Positions 50,084-57,729 of a stretch of DNA of 64,000 bases are shown here, piece after piece. Within the stretch, counting starts at the first letter, position 1. Each line of letters opens with the position of its first letter. Made by a program: the position numbers and the translations under genes. The notes beneath the pieces are model-generated. The model made no database searches. It was given only the letters and a program-made list of their open reading frames with translations, and was not told where the DNA came from. The stretch is from Streptomyces radiopugnans. GTDB taxonomy: Bacteria; Actinomycetota; Actinomycetes; Streptomycetales; Streptomycetaceae. The DNA lies in NCBI RefSeq assembly GCF_900110735.1, contig NZ_FOET01000001.1, positions 620,001 through 684,000 of the forward strand, written 5' to 3'.

Positions 50084-52189
50084 GTGCGCGGTCTTCTTGC
50101 CGTCACGGGTGGCGACGGCGGCGGCCACCTCCGCGCGGGCGATGCCGCGTCGGTTCTTGCCCTCGCCGCGGTCGTCGGTGCCCCACACCTGGGCGGTGGT
50201 GATGCCGTGCGGCTTGAGGGCGGCAGTGACCTGGGGGCCGGTCCAGCCGTCGTAGACGTCGGGGCGCAGCTCGGCCAGCCGGGCGGCGATCCGCTCGCAC
50301 CACGCCTTGTCCTCGTCGGCCGGGACGACGGCCAGGACGTCGGCGAGGATGTCGAACTCCGGTGCGCGGTCGTCGGGTTCCTCGCCGATGGCGTGGCCGG
50401 TGATGTTCCCCAGCTCCTCGCGCAGCTTCCGGGCCCGGGTGACGATCCGCTCGGCGGCAGGGGCGTCGACGAACGCGGAGGCGACGATGCGGGGTTCGTC
50501 GCCTTCACCGGCCATCCAGCAGATGCCGCGGTCGGAGCGGGAGAACATGGTGGCCCGGTAGCCGGCCTTGTACATGCTGGTGCCCAGCACCATGTCGTTG
50601 GCGGGCTGGCCCATCACCTTCAGGCAGAACCGCAGCACCGCGTTCGCGCTGATGCCGGTGGGCAGGGACTTCGCGTCCGGGCGTTGGGTGCCGAACATCG
50701 CCACGATGCCCAGCGCCGGACCGCGCTTGACCAAGTCGGTGCAGATGGCTTCGATCTCCGGGCCGTACTCGGCGTGCTCGAAGGCGACCTGGCATTCGTC
50801 CAGGCCGACCACGATCGGGTGCAGCCGGTAGCGCCGGTCACTGGCCAGCGCGGACGTGACCTTGGACTCGGGGCACAGGGCCCGGGGCAACCCCTTGATG
50901 ACCTTGGCGCGGCGGCGCAGCTCGTCCTTCAGTTCGCGCAGCGCGGCCACCACGTACTCCAGGTCCTCGTCCTCCTCTCCGGCGCGGTAGCGGTGGCAGA
51001 CCGGCTCCAGGGCGCCGAAGTCGCCGGTGCCCTTGAAGTCGAAGGCGTGGAGCTCGGCGCGGGGGTCGAGGGCGGCGATGAGCAGCAGCAGCCGCATCAG
51101 GAACGTCTTGCCCATCCGGGGGATGGAGCCGACCACCACCGAGGCGAACATCAGCGTGACGGTGACGTCCCGCATGCGCTGGTCGTTGCCGAACACCACG
51201 GGCCGGAACAGGTCGACGGTGCCGGACTTGGCCAGCGGCCAGGCGGGTTTGGCGGTCTCGTTCATGGGCTTGTCGCCGACCCACAGCACCAGGCGGCCGT
51301 CGTGCTCCTCGGGGTCGGGGGAGGGCCACACGCAGCCGACCTTGCGCCGCAGCCCGGAGGCGAGCGGCTTGCGGGCCTCCATGATGTCCTCCGGGGTGAC
51401 GCCGTACGGGAGGTCGAGGTCGGCGCGGTAGCCGGGCCCGTCGCGGACGATGGGGGCGGTGAACCGCAGCCCGTTCATGTCTCCGCCCCGCTTGATCGCG
51501 GCCGAGATTTTCGGGTTGCCGATGGCGTCCAGGCCGCGCAGCACGATGTCGCTGGTGAGCTTGGCCACCTCGGTGCGGAGCACGGCCGGGCCGATGACGG
51601 GGGCGTCCTTGGGTTGGCCGGCCCACCCGAGGGCGAGGACGGCGGCCGAGGCGGCCGCGTACAGCCACCCGGGGGCGAGGACGTACAGGGCGCAGGCGAA
51701 GGCGGTGCCGAACACGGCGGCGGTGGCGACGACCAGGCCGCGCAGCCGCACCCGGTCGCTACGCAGCTTGGCGAGACGGGCGTATTCGTCGAAGTCCTCG
51801 CCGCGCACCGCGGCCGCGCGCAGCGGTGCGGCCTCCTTGTCCCACACCCACCGGCCCGTCTCGCGCACCAGGCGGGCGGCGCCGCGCGGCGCCATCGCGG
51901 CGAGCTGCGCGCCGTACCAGGGCAGCCGGATGCCGTGGTAGGCCGCGGCGTATCCGGCCCGGCCGCCGGCGTGACGGGCGGTGGTCAGGAACTCGAGCTT
52001 GCTGCGCAGCCAGGCGGGCACGATGGGGCGGCGCCGCTCGCTGCTCACCTCCGGGTCGGGCAGGCCGGGGTCGTCGACCGGCACCGGCCGCCGCTCGTCG
52101 GCTTCCTGGCCGTCGTCGATCGGCCCAGGCTCCGGCAGCCGGGGCGGTGGGGTCTTGCTGGTGATGGGGATGACCGTGGCGTCGGTCAT
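50075..52189 (-). CDS. FtsK/SpoIIIE-like conjugal DNA translocase (TraB/TraSA type)
   Basis: A 704-residue protein. The N-terminal 180 residues include two hydrophobic segments near residues 145-185 (VVATAAVFGTAFACALYVLA and WLYAAASAAVLALGWAG). The FtsK-type motor has Walker A VGSIPRMGKTFLMRLL near residue 350, HAFDFKGTGDF, and Walker B HPIVVGLDECQVAFEHAEYG near residue 450. A winged-helix-like C-terminus (GPQVTAALKPHGITTAQVWG) may read the transfer site. It pumps double-stranded DNA between mycelia, the Streptomyces mode of conjugation. The ATG at 52189 follows CAGGAGA. Confidence 0.92.
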   Translation of the reverse strand: MTDATVIPITSKTPPPRLPEPGPIDDGQEADERRPVPVDDPGLPDPEVSSERRRPIVPAWLRSKLEFLTTARHAGGRAGYAAAYHGIRLPWYGAQLAAMAPRGAARLVRETGRWVWDKEAAPLRAAAVRGEDFDEYARLAKLRSDRVRLRGLVVATAAVFGTAFACALYVLAPGWLYAAASAAVLALGWAGQPKDAPVIGPAVLRTEVAKLTSDIVLRGLDAIGNPKISAAIKRGGDMNGLRFTAPIVRDGPGYRADLDLPYGVTPEDIMEARKPLASGLRRKVGCVWPSPDPEEHDGRLVLWVGDKPMNETAKPAWPLAKSGTVDLFRPVVFGNDQRMRDVTVTLMFASVVVGSIPRMGKTFLMRLLLLIAALDPRAELHAFDFKGTGDFGALEPVCHRYRAGEEDEDLEYVVAALRELKDELRRRAKVIKGLPRALCPESKVTSALASDRRYRLHPIVVGLDECQVAFEHAEYGPEIEAICTDLVKRGPALGIVAMFGTQRPDAKSLPTGISANAVLRFCLKVMGQPANDMVLGTSMYKAGYRATMFSRSDRGICWMAGEGDEPRIVASAFVDAPAAERIVTRARKLREELGNITGHAIGEEPDDRAPEFDILADVLAVVPADEDKAWCERIAARLAELRPDVYDGWTGPQVTAALKPHGITTAQVWGTDDRGEGKNRRGIARAEVAAAVATRDGKKTAHRR

Positions 52190-52275
52190 GCTGGATGTCT
52201 CCTGTCTTCCGATCGGGGGACGGAGGCCCGGGGCGGCCGACGGTGCTGGCAGGCTCAGGCGGCCGCCCCGGGGGT

Positions 52276-52599
52276 TCATCGGCGTAGCGCGCGTTCGCAG
52301 CGGCGCAGCCGCTTCTCCGCCTCCTTACGGGCGTCCTTGGCGGCCTGCCGGTCGACCCGGTCCGCGGCCTTCTCTGCCGCGCGGGCGGTGGCCAGCTCGT
52401 TCTTCGCGTCCTCCAGCTGCCGCAGCAGCGCGGCCAGCTCGCGGGCGGCCCGGTCGGCGGCCGCGGCGTCGATGGCGTCCAACTGCCGCTGGATGCGCGA
52501 GTCGACGGCGTCGGCGAACGCCTGCTTCGCACCGCGCGCGACCAGGGCGGCCCGGCGCCGGCGCTCGGCCGGGGTGTAGATGCGGGTCGGTGTGCTCAT
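52276..52599 (-). CDS. Coiled-coil AICE protein of unknown function
   Basis: A 107-residue, highly charged, Ala-rich protein. After IYTPAERRRRAALVARGAKQ it is essentially one long helix with heptad-like ARELAALLRQLEDAKNELA and KDARKEAEKRLRRCERALRR. It is upstream of tra on the same strand (86-nt gap). Such helical proteins are frequent in AICE transfer operons; no function is known to me. Confidence 0.7.
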   Translation of the reverse strand: MSTPTRIYTPAERRRRAALVARGAKQAFADAVDSRIQRQLDAIDAAAADRAARELAALLRQLEDAKNELATARAAEKAADRVDRQAAKDARKEAEKRLRRCERALRR

Positions 52600-52616
52600 C
52601 GCGGCTTCCTTCCTGG

Positions 52617-52820
52617 TCAGTTGCGGCGGAGGGTGTCCCACTGAGCGGCGAGCCGGTCGGCGGCCTGCTCGGCCTCGGCGCGGGTGGCGTGGAGGGAGAC
52701 GATGTGGCCGCCGGTCATGCCGGACCGCAGCCCGATCGCGGGCCGGCCGGTCTCCGGGTCGGTGGTGGGCTCGGTGGTGTAGGCGGAGCGGGCGGAGGTG
52801 GTGCGGCGGAACAGGCCCAT
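52617..52820 (-). CDS. Small AICE protein
   Basis: A 67-residue protein: MGLFRRTTSARSAYTTEPTT at the start, then GLRSGMTGGHIVSLHATRAE and AADRLAAQWDTLRRN. The end resembles a short alpha-beta unit. GAGAGGAG lies upstream. It belongs to the run of small same-strand genes between the spread proteins and tra. The function is unknown. Confidence 0.65.
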   Translation of the reverse strand: MGLFRRTTSARSAYTTEPTTDPETGRPAIGLRSGMTGGHIVSLHATRAEAEQAADRLAAQWDTLRRN

Positions 52821-52890
52821 CGGTGGGCTCCTCTCGGGTTGGTGAGGTGGCCGGGCCCGCGCGGTGCGGGCCCGGCCGGGACGGTGGTGG

Positions 52891-53157
52891 TCAGATGCGG
52901 AACTTGGCGCCCAGACGGCGGGTCTCTGCGTCGCGGGCCTCGGACCGGGCGTTCTCGCGGGCCCGGATGGCGTAGTCGCGGCCTTCGTGGTCCTCGCCGC
53001 GGACGGTCATGTTCCGCACGATGCGGTCCCACTTGGCCTCGCGGGCCTGGGCGGCCTCCTGCTCCCACTTGGCGCCCAGCTCGGCCATGGCGGCGGTCGC
53101 CTTGCGGTCGTACTCGGCCTGGGCGGCCTGCTGGCGTGCCTTGCTACGTCCGAACAT
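52891..53157 (-). CDS. Small helical AICE protein
   Basis: An 88-residue charged protein, MFGRSKARQQAAQAEYDRKA, continuing as an amphipathic helix rich in Ala, Glu and Arg up to RRLGAKFRI. GGGAGAA lies ahead of the ATG at 53157. No domain recognised; it probably belongs to the transfer operon. Confidence 0.65.
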   Translation of the reverse strand: MFGRSKARQQAAQAEYDRKATAAMAELGAKWEQEAAQAREAKWDRIVRNMTVRGEDHEGRDYAIRARENARSEARDAETRRLGAKFRI

Positions 53158-53263
53158 CGGGTTCTCCCTCAGGTGATGGGTGGCGGGCGGCCTGCTGGCC
53201 GCTCCCCTTGGCGCCCGGACGGGGTGACGTCCTGCCACTCAGTCCGGGCACCGCGGGCAGCGG

Positions 53264-53581
53264 TCAGCTACGGCGCTGCTCCCGCTCGGCCCGGATGTCC
53301 TGCCACACCGACCGCAGCACCAGCAGGCACACGGTCAGCGCCACGGCCGAGACGGCGACCGCGACGGCGGAGACGGCCAGGGTGAGTAGCAGGACGGATC
53401 CGCCGACCCCGGCGCCCACCCACTTCCCCGCGCTGGACGGGCGCGGCGCCGGCGCCGGGTGCGCGTGCTGGCACGGCGCCTGCTGCTGGGCCTGGGCGGC
53501 GGCCAGCAGCAGCGCGTACTGCTCCGACTGCTGGGCGGCCTGGACCGCGTCGGCGGCGGCCTTCTCGATCTCGTGGCTCAT
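53264..53581 (-). CDS. Small membrane protein of the transfer operon (spread-type)
   Basis: A 105-residue protein. An N-terminal helix (HEIEKAAADAVQAAQQSEQY) and a Gln/His/Pro linker (QAQQQAPCQHAHPAPAP) precede one long or two short membrane segments (VGGSVLLLTLAVSAVAVAVS and ALTVCLLVLRSVW) and a charged tail. Its ATG overlaps the stop of the next upstream gene (ATGA). Pairs of small membrane proteins with the larger Spd protein form the intramycelial spread machinery in Streptomyces plasmids. Confidence 0.7.
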   Translation of the reverse strand: MSHEIEKAAADAVQAAQQSEQYALLLAAAQAQQQAPCQHAHPAPAPRPSSAGKWVGAGVGGSVLLLTLAVSAVAVAVSAVALTVCLLVLRSVWQDIRAEREQRRS

Positions 53582-54468
53582 GACCGCTCCTCCCCCAGCA
53601 CCTCGCGGCGCAGCTCGGTCGCCTCACGGCGCGAGAGGCCGAACGCGTCCTGCAGGGCCTTGATGGTCACCGGCCGCCGCGTCGACCTGACCGCCTCCCG
53701 GTGCAGCTTCCGGGCCCGCTTGCGCAGCTCGGCGACCGGCGGCATGACCGGCTCAGTCCGCCCGGTGTCGGCCCGCGCGATGGTCACCTCCGACACCTCG
53801 CCGGTCACCTCACCGGTCATCTCGGGCCGGGCCACGGCGGTGCCGAACATGCCCGCCAGGGCGGCGTCGGCGCCGCCGGTCAGCCGCTCGCGCTGCACGG
53901 CCACCAGCCGGGAGCCCAGCTCCAGGTCCCCGACACCGACCTTCCGCGCCAGCTTCCACGCGGCCTTCTCGGCCTTGCCGCGGACCTTGTCGTCCGGGTG
54001 CCCGTCGGCCACCGCCCGGTGGTAGGCGAGCTGCTGCACGGCCTCGGCGTTGCGCCGCTGCGCCTCGGCGTCGGTGCCGGTGCGGTAGACCACGATCCGC
54101 CGGGCCAGGAACCCCAGCCCCTCGGCGGCCACGCACATGCCCATCGGGGAGACGCCGTAGATGACCGCCTCGGTGCCGTCGTCGGCGACGGACAGCCCCA
54201 CCACCGAGGCGACCACCGGGGCCAGCCACAGGCCGATGCGGACCGGCGCCGGCGCGGCCTGCCCCAGCAGGGTGACGCCGACCATCACCAGGGCGAGCAC
54301 CAGCGTGGCGCCCTCCCCGGCCGCGACCATGCCCGCGGCGGTCGCTCCCCGGCCGAACTCGGCCTTGATGTTGGCGTAGGTGCCGTATCCGCCGACCACT
54401 CCGGTGGCCAGCATCAGGGCCCCGGCGATGCTGAGGACGGTCTTCTGCTCACGCGAGAGGGCGTTCAC
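53578..54468 (-). CDS. Spd-like conjugal spread membrane protein
   Basis: A 296-residue protein with four hydrophobic segments in the first 135 residues (SIAGALMLATGVVGGYGTYA, TLVLALVMVGVTLLG, LWLAPVVASVVGLSV, AEGLGFLARRIVVY). A long cytoplasmic C-terminal part follows, ending in a helix-turn-helix-like PVTIKALQDAFGLSRREATELRREV. This matches the SpdB/DUF2637-like proteins of Streptomyces conjugative elements, needed for movement of the element across septa. ATGA overlaps join it to both neighbours. Confidence 0.8.
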   Translation of the reverse strand: MNALSREQKTVLSIAGALMLATGVVGGYGTYANIKAEFGRGATAAGMVAAGEGATLVLALVMVGVTLLGQAAPAPVRIGLWLAPVVASVVGLSVADDGTEAVIYGVSPMGMCVAAEGLGFLARRIVVYRTGTDAEAQRRNAEAVQQLAYHRAVADGHPDDKVRGKAEKAAWKLARKVGVGDLELGSRLVAVQRERLTGGADAALAGMFGTAVARPEMTGEVTGEVSEVTIARADTGRTEPVMPPVAELRKRARKLHREAVRSTRRPVTIKALQDAFGLSRREATELRREVLGEERS

Positions 54469-54734
54469 CGGCCCTCACCGCCGGTGTGCCGGTAGCCGGT
54501 CGGCGGGTGCTCGGCCAGCCGCTCGCGCAGGTATTCGGTGTCCCACGCGACGTCCATCAGCGGCCGGTCGTGAAGCACGTTCCGCAGCGTGATCGCGGTG
54601 TGCATGGCGCGGCGTTCGAGGATCTCGCGGTACCGCTCGGAGTCGCCGATGGTGGCCGGGTACGGCAGGTCGATGGCCTCCAGCACGGCGGCCAGCAGCT
54701 CGCGCACCGGGGCGGGGATCTCGGGGGTGTTCAC
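54465..54734 (-). CDS. Small AICE protein
   Basis: An 89-residue, acidic, mostly helical protein (PVRELLAAVLEAIDLPYPAT, then RYREILERRAMHTAITLRNV). It overlaps the spd gene downstream by ATGA and the gene upstream by ATGA, so it is surely translated. Similar proteins lie next to spd genes in other AICEs; the role is unknown. Confidence 0.72.
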   Translation of the reverse strand: MNTPEIPAPVRELLAAVLEAIDLPYPATIGDSERYREILERRAMHTAITLRNVLHDRPLMDVAWDTEYLRERLAEHPPTGYRHTGGEGR

Positions 54735-54994
54735 GCGCCCACCTCCAGGCGGCCGGAGCCGCGGTTGGCCAGCGCGGCGCGGGCGGCCAGCACCCGGCGG
54801 CGGGCCCGGCGCAGGCGGCGGGCGTCCAGCTCGGACGGCACCCGGTCCAGCACGGTGATGTGCGCGTCCAGCAGCTCGACCTCCGCCAGAAGCAGCGGCA
54901 TCTCGTGCTCGATCGCGTCCAGCTCGGCGGCCGACGGCTCCTGGTCGGCCGGATCGGCGGTAACAACCGCCTGTAGTGCAGCGATGTGCGTCAT
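54731..54994 (-). CDS. Small helical AICE protein
   Basis: An 87-residue protein starting MTHIAALQAVVTADPADQEP, followed by a long acidic then basic helical hairpin (LDAIEHEMPLLLAEVELLDA and ARRLRRARRRVLAARAALAN). The ATG at 54994 was preferred over an upstream in-frame start at 55054; TAGGGAGAT lies ahead. It overlaps the next gene by ATGA. Function unknown. Confidence 0.68.
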   Translation of the reverse strand: MTHIAALQAVVTADPADQEPSAAELDAIEHEMPLLLAEVELLDAHITVLDRVPSELDARRLRRARRRVLAARAALANRGSGRLEVGA

Positions 54995-55102
54995 GGGTCG
55001 TGATCTCCCTAGCGGGTGGGATGGCCCAGCAAGGCGGCCCCGGTGTTGCAGCACCGGGGCCGCGGGCCGTTCAGCGGAAAGCAGGGGCGTTCAGAGGCCG
55101 GT

Positions 55103-55207
55103 TCAGCGGCCGCCGCGCGCCCAGGCGTCGTCCTGGCTGCGCTTGTTCGCCTCGGCGTTCTTGCGGGACAGCTCGCCCCGCTCCGCGTCTGTCAGACTCG
55201 TGCTCAC
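55103..55207 (-). CDS. Very small AICE protein
   Basis: A 34-residue, hydrophilic peptide from GTG 55207, which has GGAGG five bases upstream: STSLTDAERGELSRKNAEAN then KRSQDDAWARGGR. A longer frame from 55303 would add 32 acidic residues but has no ribosome site. It is the first gene after the operon promoter. Function unknown. Confidence 0.5.
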   Translation of the reverse strand: MSTSLTDAERGELSRKNAEANKRSQDDAWARGGR

Positions 55208-55573
55208 AGGGGCCTCCGGTTCAGGTGCCTGTAAGGCGCCGCCCGGAGTTGCAGCTTCGGGCGGCGCGTCTTCGTTGGAGTCGGCGGATTCCGGCTCCCC
55301 CACGCCCCGCCCGTAGAGCCCAAAGGGACTGGACGGGCGGAGGAGGCAACCGGCCGCAGCGCGCTGAGGCGCTGCGGAAGAGGTTGCGGTTACTGCAGAG
55401 GTCTCCTTCGGGAGCGTGCTCCCGTTTCAGGCATATGGAGACGCGACCTTTCGGTCTCAGCCCTCCGGTTGCCAAGGGGTCCGGGTCCCTCACCTCCGGG
55501 TGGTCCGGAGGCTCTGAGAAGGCACACGCATGCTCTGAGCAGCCCAAAGAAGGCTGTCAGGGATGCGTGGATC
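55208..55573. other. Long leader between operon promoter and first transfer gene
   Basis: About 365 bases with no clear gene. It contains a 7-2-7 palindrome CGGGAGC-GT-GCTCCCG at 55409-55424. It may form a structured untranslated leader of the transfer transcript. Confidence 0.4.
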
Positions 55574-55608
55574 TCCCTAGGGATATTTATAGGCAACATC
55601 CCTAGGGA
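55574..55608 (-). promoter_or_regulatory. Promoter with paired TCCCTAGGGA operators
   Basis: Two perfect 10-bp palindromes TCCCTAGGGA at 55574-55583 and 55599-55608, 25 bp centre to centre. They flank an AT-rich TATAAA-type -10 region on the minus strand. A repressor bound to both would shut off the transfer operon. A third copy (TCCCTAGGG, 56438-56446) precedes the GntR gene. Confidence 0.75.
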
Positions 55609-55640
55609 GGTCAACCGGTCCGGGTTCAGGACGTAGAAAA

Positions 55641-55665
55641 GGGAGCCCGCCTGAAGCGGGCTCCC
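55641..55665 (-). terminator. Rho-independent terminator of the GntR gene
   Basis: A perfect 10-bp stem (55641-55650 with 55656-55665) and 5-nt loop. On the minus strand it is followed by a TTTT run, a classic intrinsic terminator, 20 nt after the stop codon. Confidence 0.85.
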
Positions 55666-55685
55666 TGGGGTGGCTGCGGACAGTC

Positions 55686-56426
55686 TTAGCTGTTCAGGTG
55701 GTACTCCATGACGTAGACGCCTGCGTCCAGCAGCATCTTGTTCACCTCGATGGCACGGTCGTCCTCGGTGAACGCGGTGCGCCAGATCTCCACTACCGGC
55801 GTCCCCTCCGCGAGGTGCAGCCGCTCGGCCTCGGCCTGGCTGGGCATGCGGGCCCGCAGTTCCTCGGTGAAGCGGACGGGCTTCAACCCCAGCTCCGCCA
55901 GACGTGCGTAGGTGCCGCCGGGCCCGGTGTCGGGCTGGGCGATCGCGGTGTCGCGCACCAACTCGGCTGGCAGGTAGGAGGTGGCGGCCTGGACCGGCTC
56001 ACCCTCCACCACGAACACCCGGTCGCGGATCACAACCGGGGTGTCTTCGGCCAAGTTCAGTACGCGCGCCACATGGTCGGGTGCGGTCGTCTCGTAGACC
56101 TTCAGATCGGTGACCGAGAGGGGACGCTCACCCAGGTCCGCAGCCCAGATGGACCGTCCGGATCCCCAGCCCTCCTGGGCGAGGCGGCGGTTGGCGACCC
56201 GCCGGATCGGCCGGAACTCCCGCACGTACGTCCCACTGCCCCGCCTGCGGACGGCCAGCCCTTCGGTGACCAGCAGTGTCAATGCCCGGCGGGCGGTCTC
56301 CTTGGCCACGCCGTACTCGCGTACTAGGGCCGGCTCACCAGGAAGCCGGGCACCGGGAGCCAGCTCGCCCGACTGGATGCGATCCCGCAGCTCATCGGCG
56401 ATCTGCCTGGCGCTCTCTGCCATCAA
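55686..56426 (-). CDS. GntR-family (UTRA) repressor of the AICE
   Basis: A 246-residue GntR/HutC-type regulator. The winged helix is residues 1-75 (PGEPALVREYGVAKETARRALTLLVTEG and RRGSGTYVREF). The UTRA effector domain runs from about 95 to 240 and ends in IWRTAFTEDDRAIEVNKMLL. It is comparable to KorSA of pSAM2, which represses its own gene and the element's activation genes. TCCCTAGGG boxes lie before this gene and before the transfer operon, so the same logic is likely. Start ATG 56426 or 56423. Confidence 0.88.
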   Translation of the reverse strand: MMAESARQIADELRDRIQSGELAPGARLPGEPALVREYGVAKETARRALTLLVTEGLAVRRRGSGTYVREFRPIRRVANRRLAQEGWGSGRSIWAADLGERPLSVTDLKVYETTAPDHVARVLNLAEDTPVVIRDRVFVVEGEPVQAATSYLPAELVRDTAIAQPDTGPGGTYARLAELGLKPVRFTEELRARMPSQAEAERLHLAEGTPVVEIWRTAFTEDDRAIEVNKMLLDAGVYVMEYHLNS

Positions 56427-56437
56427 CGGCCCTCACT

Positions 56438-56446
56438 TCCCTAGGG
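56438..56446. promoter_or_regulatory. TCCCTAGGG box upstream of the GntR gene
   Basis: Matches nine bases of the TCCCTAGGGA palindromes at 55574 and 55599 and lies 12 nt before the GntR start, consistent with autoregulation. Confidence 0.65.
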
Positions 56447-56599
56447 TGCTTCCCCTCCACCTTGGCACAGAAGTTCCAGAACCGTTTCGTGTGGGGCGTC
56501 GTCCGGTGAGCTGCATGAGCACAAGCCCGTGATGAGGTAGAGACCCGACGACACAGGCCCCAGCTCGACACCACGGCCGGAGTGAGTGAGCTCTTTCAT
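56441..56599 (-). other. 52-codon frame created at the IS end; doubtful
   Basis: ATG 56599 overlaps the transposase stop and has GGAGAG six bases upstream; the frame reads [14 protein letters not shown] and later GLCSCSSPDDAPHETVLELL. The first codons are IS sequence. Beyond the IS the frame joins an open frame in the right flank, so a small pre-existing gene may have been interrupted. No homology recognised. Confidence 0.3.
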
Positions 56600-57461
56600 C
56601 GTTGTCTCTCCAGGGTGAGGACGGCGGCGGCGATGGCGGTCATGCGGTTGGGACTGCAGCGAGCTCTGCGGAAGATGCGCCAGGACTTCAGTCGCGCGAC
56701 ACTCCGCTCGACGGGTGCTCGTGTCGCCGACAGGGCCCGGTTGATCGTCCGCTGGGTCGCGGTGAGGTCCTGGTGCGGAAGGCGCCTGATCGGTGTGGTC
56801 ACCCAGGAGCCGGCCCCGAGGTAGGCGCGGTCGGCGAGGACGGGCACGCCCTGGCGTTCGCAGATCCGGATGATGCGGTGGGTGCGGGCCGCGGTCAGGT
56901 CGTGGACGCGGCCGGGCAGGGCGGGCGAGATCCACAGCAGCTTGCCCGCAGGATCGGCGACGACCTGCACGTTCACGCCGTGGCGGCGGTGCTTCTGGGA
57001 GAAGTCGGCCCGGCTGTCGCCGACCCGGTCGCACTCGGCGAGTGTTCCGTCGAGCAGGACGTGATCGGGATCGGCTTCCCGCAGGACCCGCAGTAGGCCG
57101 GGCGCCCGGCGGGCGAGGTGGCCGACGACGGCGGTGACGTAGGCGTGGGCGGTGCCGACGGATATGCCGAAGCCGGCAGCGATGTGTGTGAGCGGGTCAT
57201 GTCGGCGGAGGTAGATCAGGGCGACGAGAGCACGCTGATGCGGCCGGAGCTTGCAGCGGCGGTCATCCTCACGGGTGACGATGAGCATGGTGACCCACTC
57301 GACCAGGGCGTGCGGCAGGTCGAGTGAGGCAGGATAGGGAACCAACGAGGCTCCTGAGCTGATGAGTTGAGACGTCGAACACCTCTCTCAACGGCACAGG
57401 AGCCTTGTGCGTTGCGGGACGCCAGCCGGTCACCCGATCAGTGGCCACTCTGAAAGAGCTC
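56588..57461 (-). mobile_element. IS5-like insertion sequence with 11-bp inverted repeats
   Basis: An 874-bp element. The left end GAGCTCTTTCA (56588-56598) is the exact inverted complement of the right end (57451-57461). It is flanked by a 3-bp duplication, AGT, at 56585-56587 and 57462-57464. It encodes one transposase and sits between the GntR gene and the cargo gene, so it entered the AICE after assembly. Confidence 0.8.
56596..57345 (-). CDS. IS5-family DDE transposase
   Basis: A 249-residue transposase of the DDE_Tnp_4 (HARBI1-like) group. The N-terminal helix-turn-helix is [20 protein letters not shown] and [18 protein letters not shown]. The catalytic acids lie in [25 protein letters not shown] and the Glu of [17 protein letters not shown]. 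The reading frame is complete and its stop overlaps the left inverted repeat, so the IS may still be active. Confidence 0.9.
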   Translation of the reverse strand: MVPYPASLDLPHALVEWVTMLIVTREDDRRCKLRPHQRALVALIYLRRHDPLTHIAAGFGISVGTAHAYVTAVVGHLARRAPGLLRVLREADPDHVLLDGTLAECDRVGDSRADFSQKHRRHGVNVQVVADPAGKLLWISPALPGRVHDLTAARTHRIIRICERQGVPVLADRAYLGAGSWVTTPIRRLPHQDLTATQRTINRALSATRAPVERSVARLKSWRIFRRARCSPNRMTAIAAAVLTLERQR

Positions 57462-57729
57462 AGTAACAACCTTCTCTGCGGGATCAAGGCGACTCGCTCC
57501 GCTCACCGCGCGCGGCCCGGCTCCCCGCCGGGCCTGCGCTCCTGTCTCCGCCCCGCTCCAGCCCAGCCGACGCCCGTGCCGGGCTACCAGCGATCTGCCC
57601 GTTGAGACCGGATGGCCCGTGTCGCTGCCTCTGGTTAGCCTGCGGCTCTAGAACCACTGGCGAGCAGGTGAAGCTTGCAACTTGTCTCAGTCTGGCCACA
57701 GCTGACGGAACATCTCCTACAATCTCCAC
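57462..57729 (+). promoter_or_regulatory. Upstream region of the cargo gene with leaderless promoter
   Basis: TACAAT at 57718-57723 is a good -10 box only 6 nt before the ATG at 57730, so the mRNA should be leaderless. No convincing -35 or ribosome site is seen. The remainder of the stretch holds no gene. Confidence 0.6.

Noticed and set aside
56441..56599. RiPP precursor peptide (Cys/Ser-rich end of the 52-codon frame)
   Set aside because: Its start is formed by the IS end and no modifying enzyme is nearby, so a lanthipeptide-like reading is not supported.
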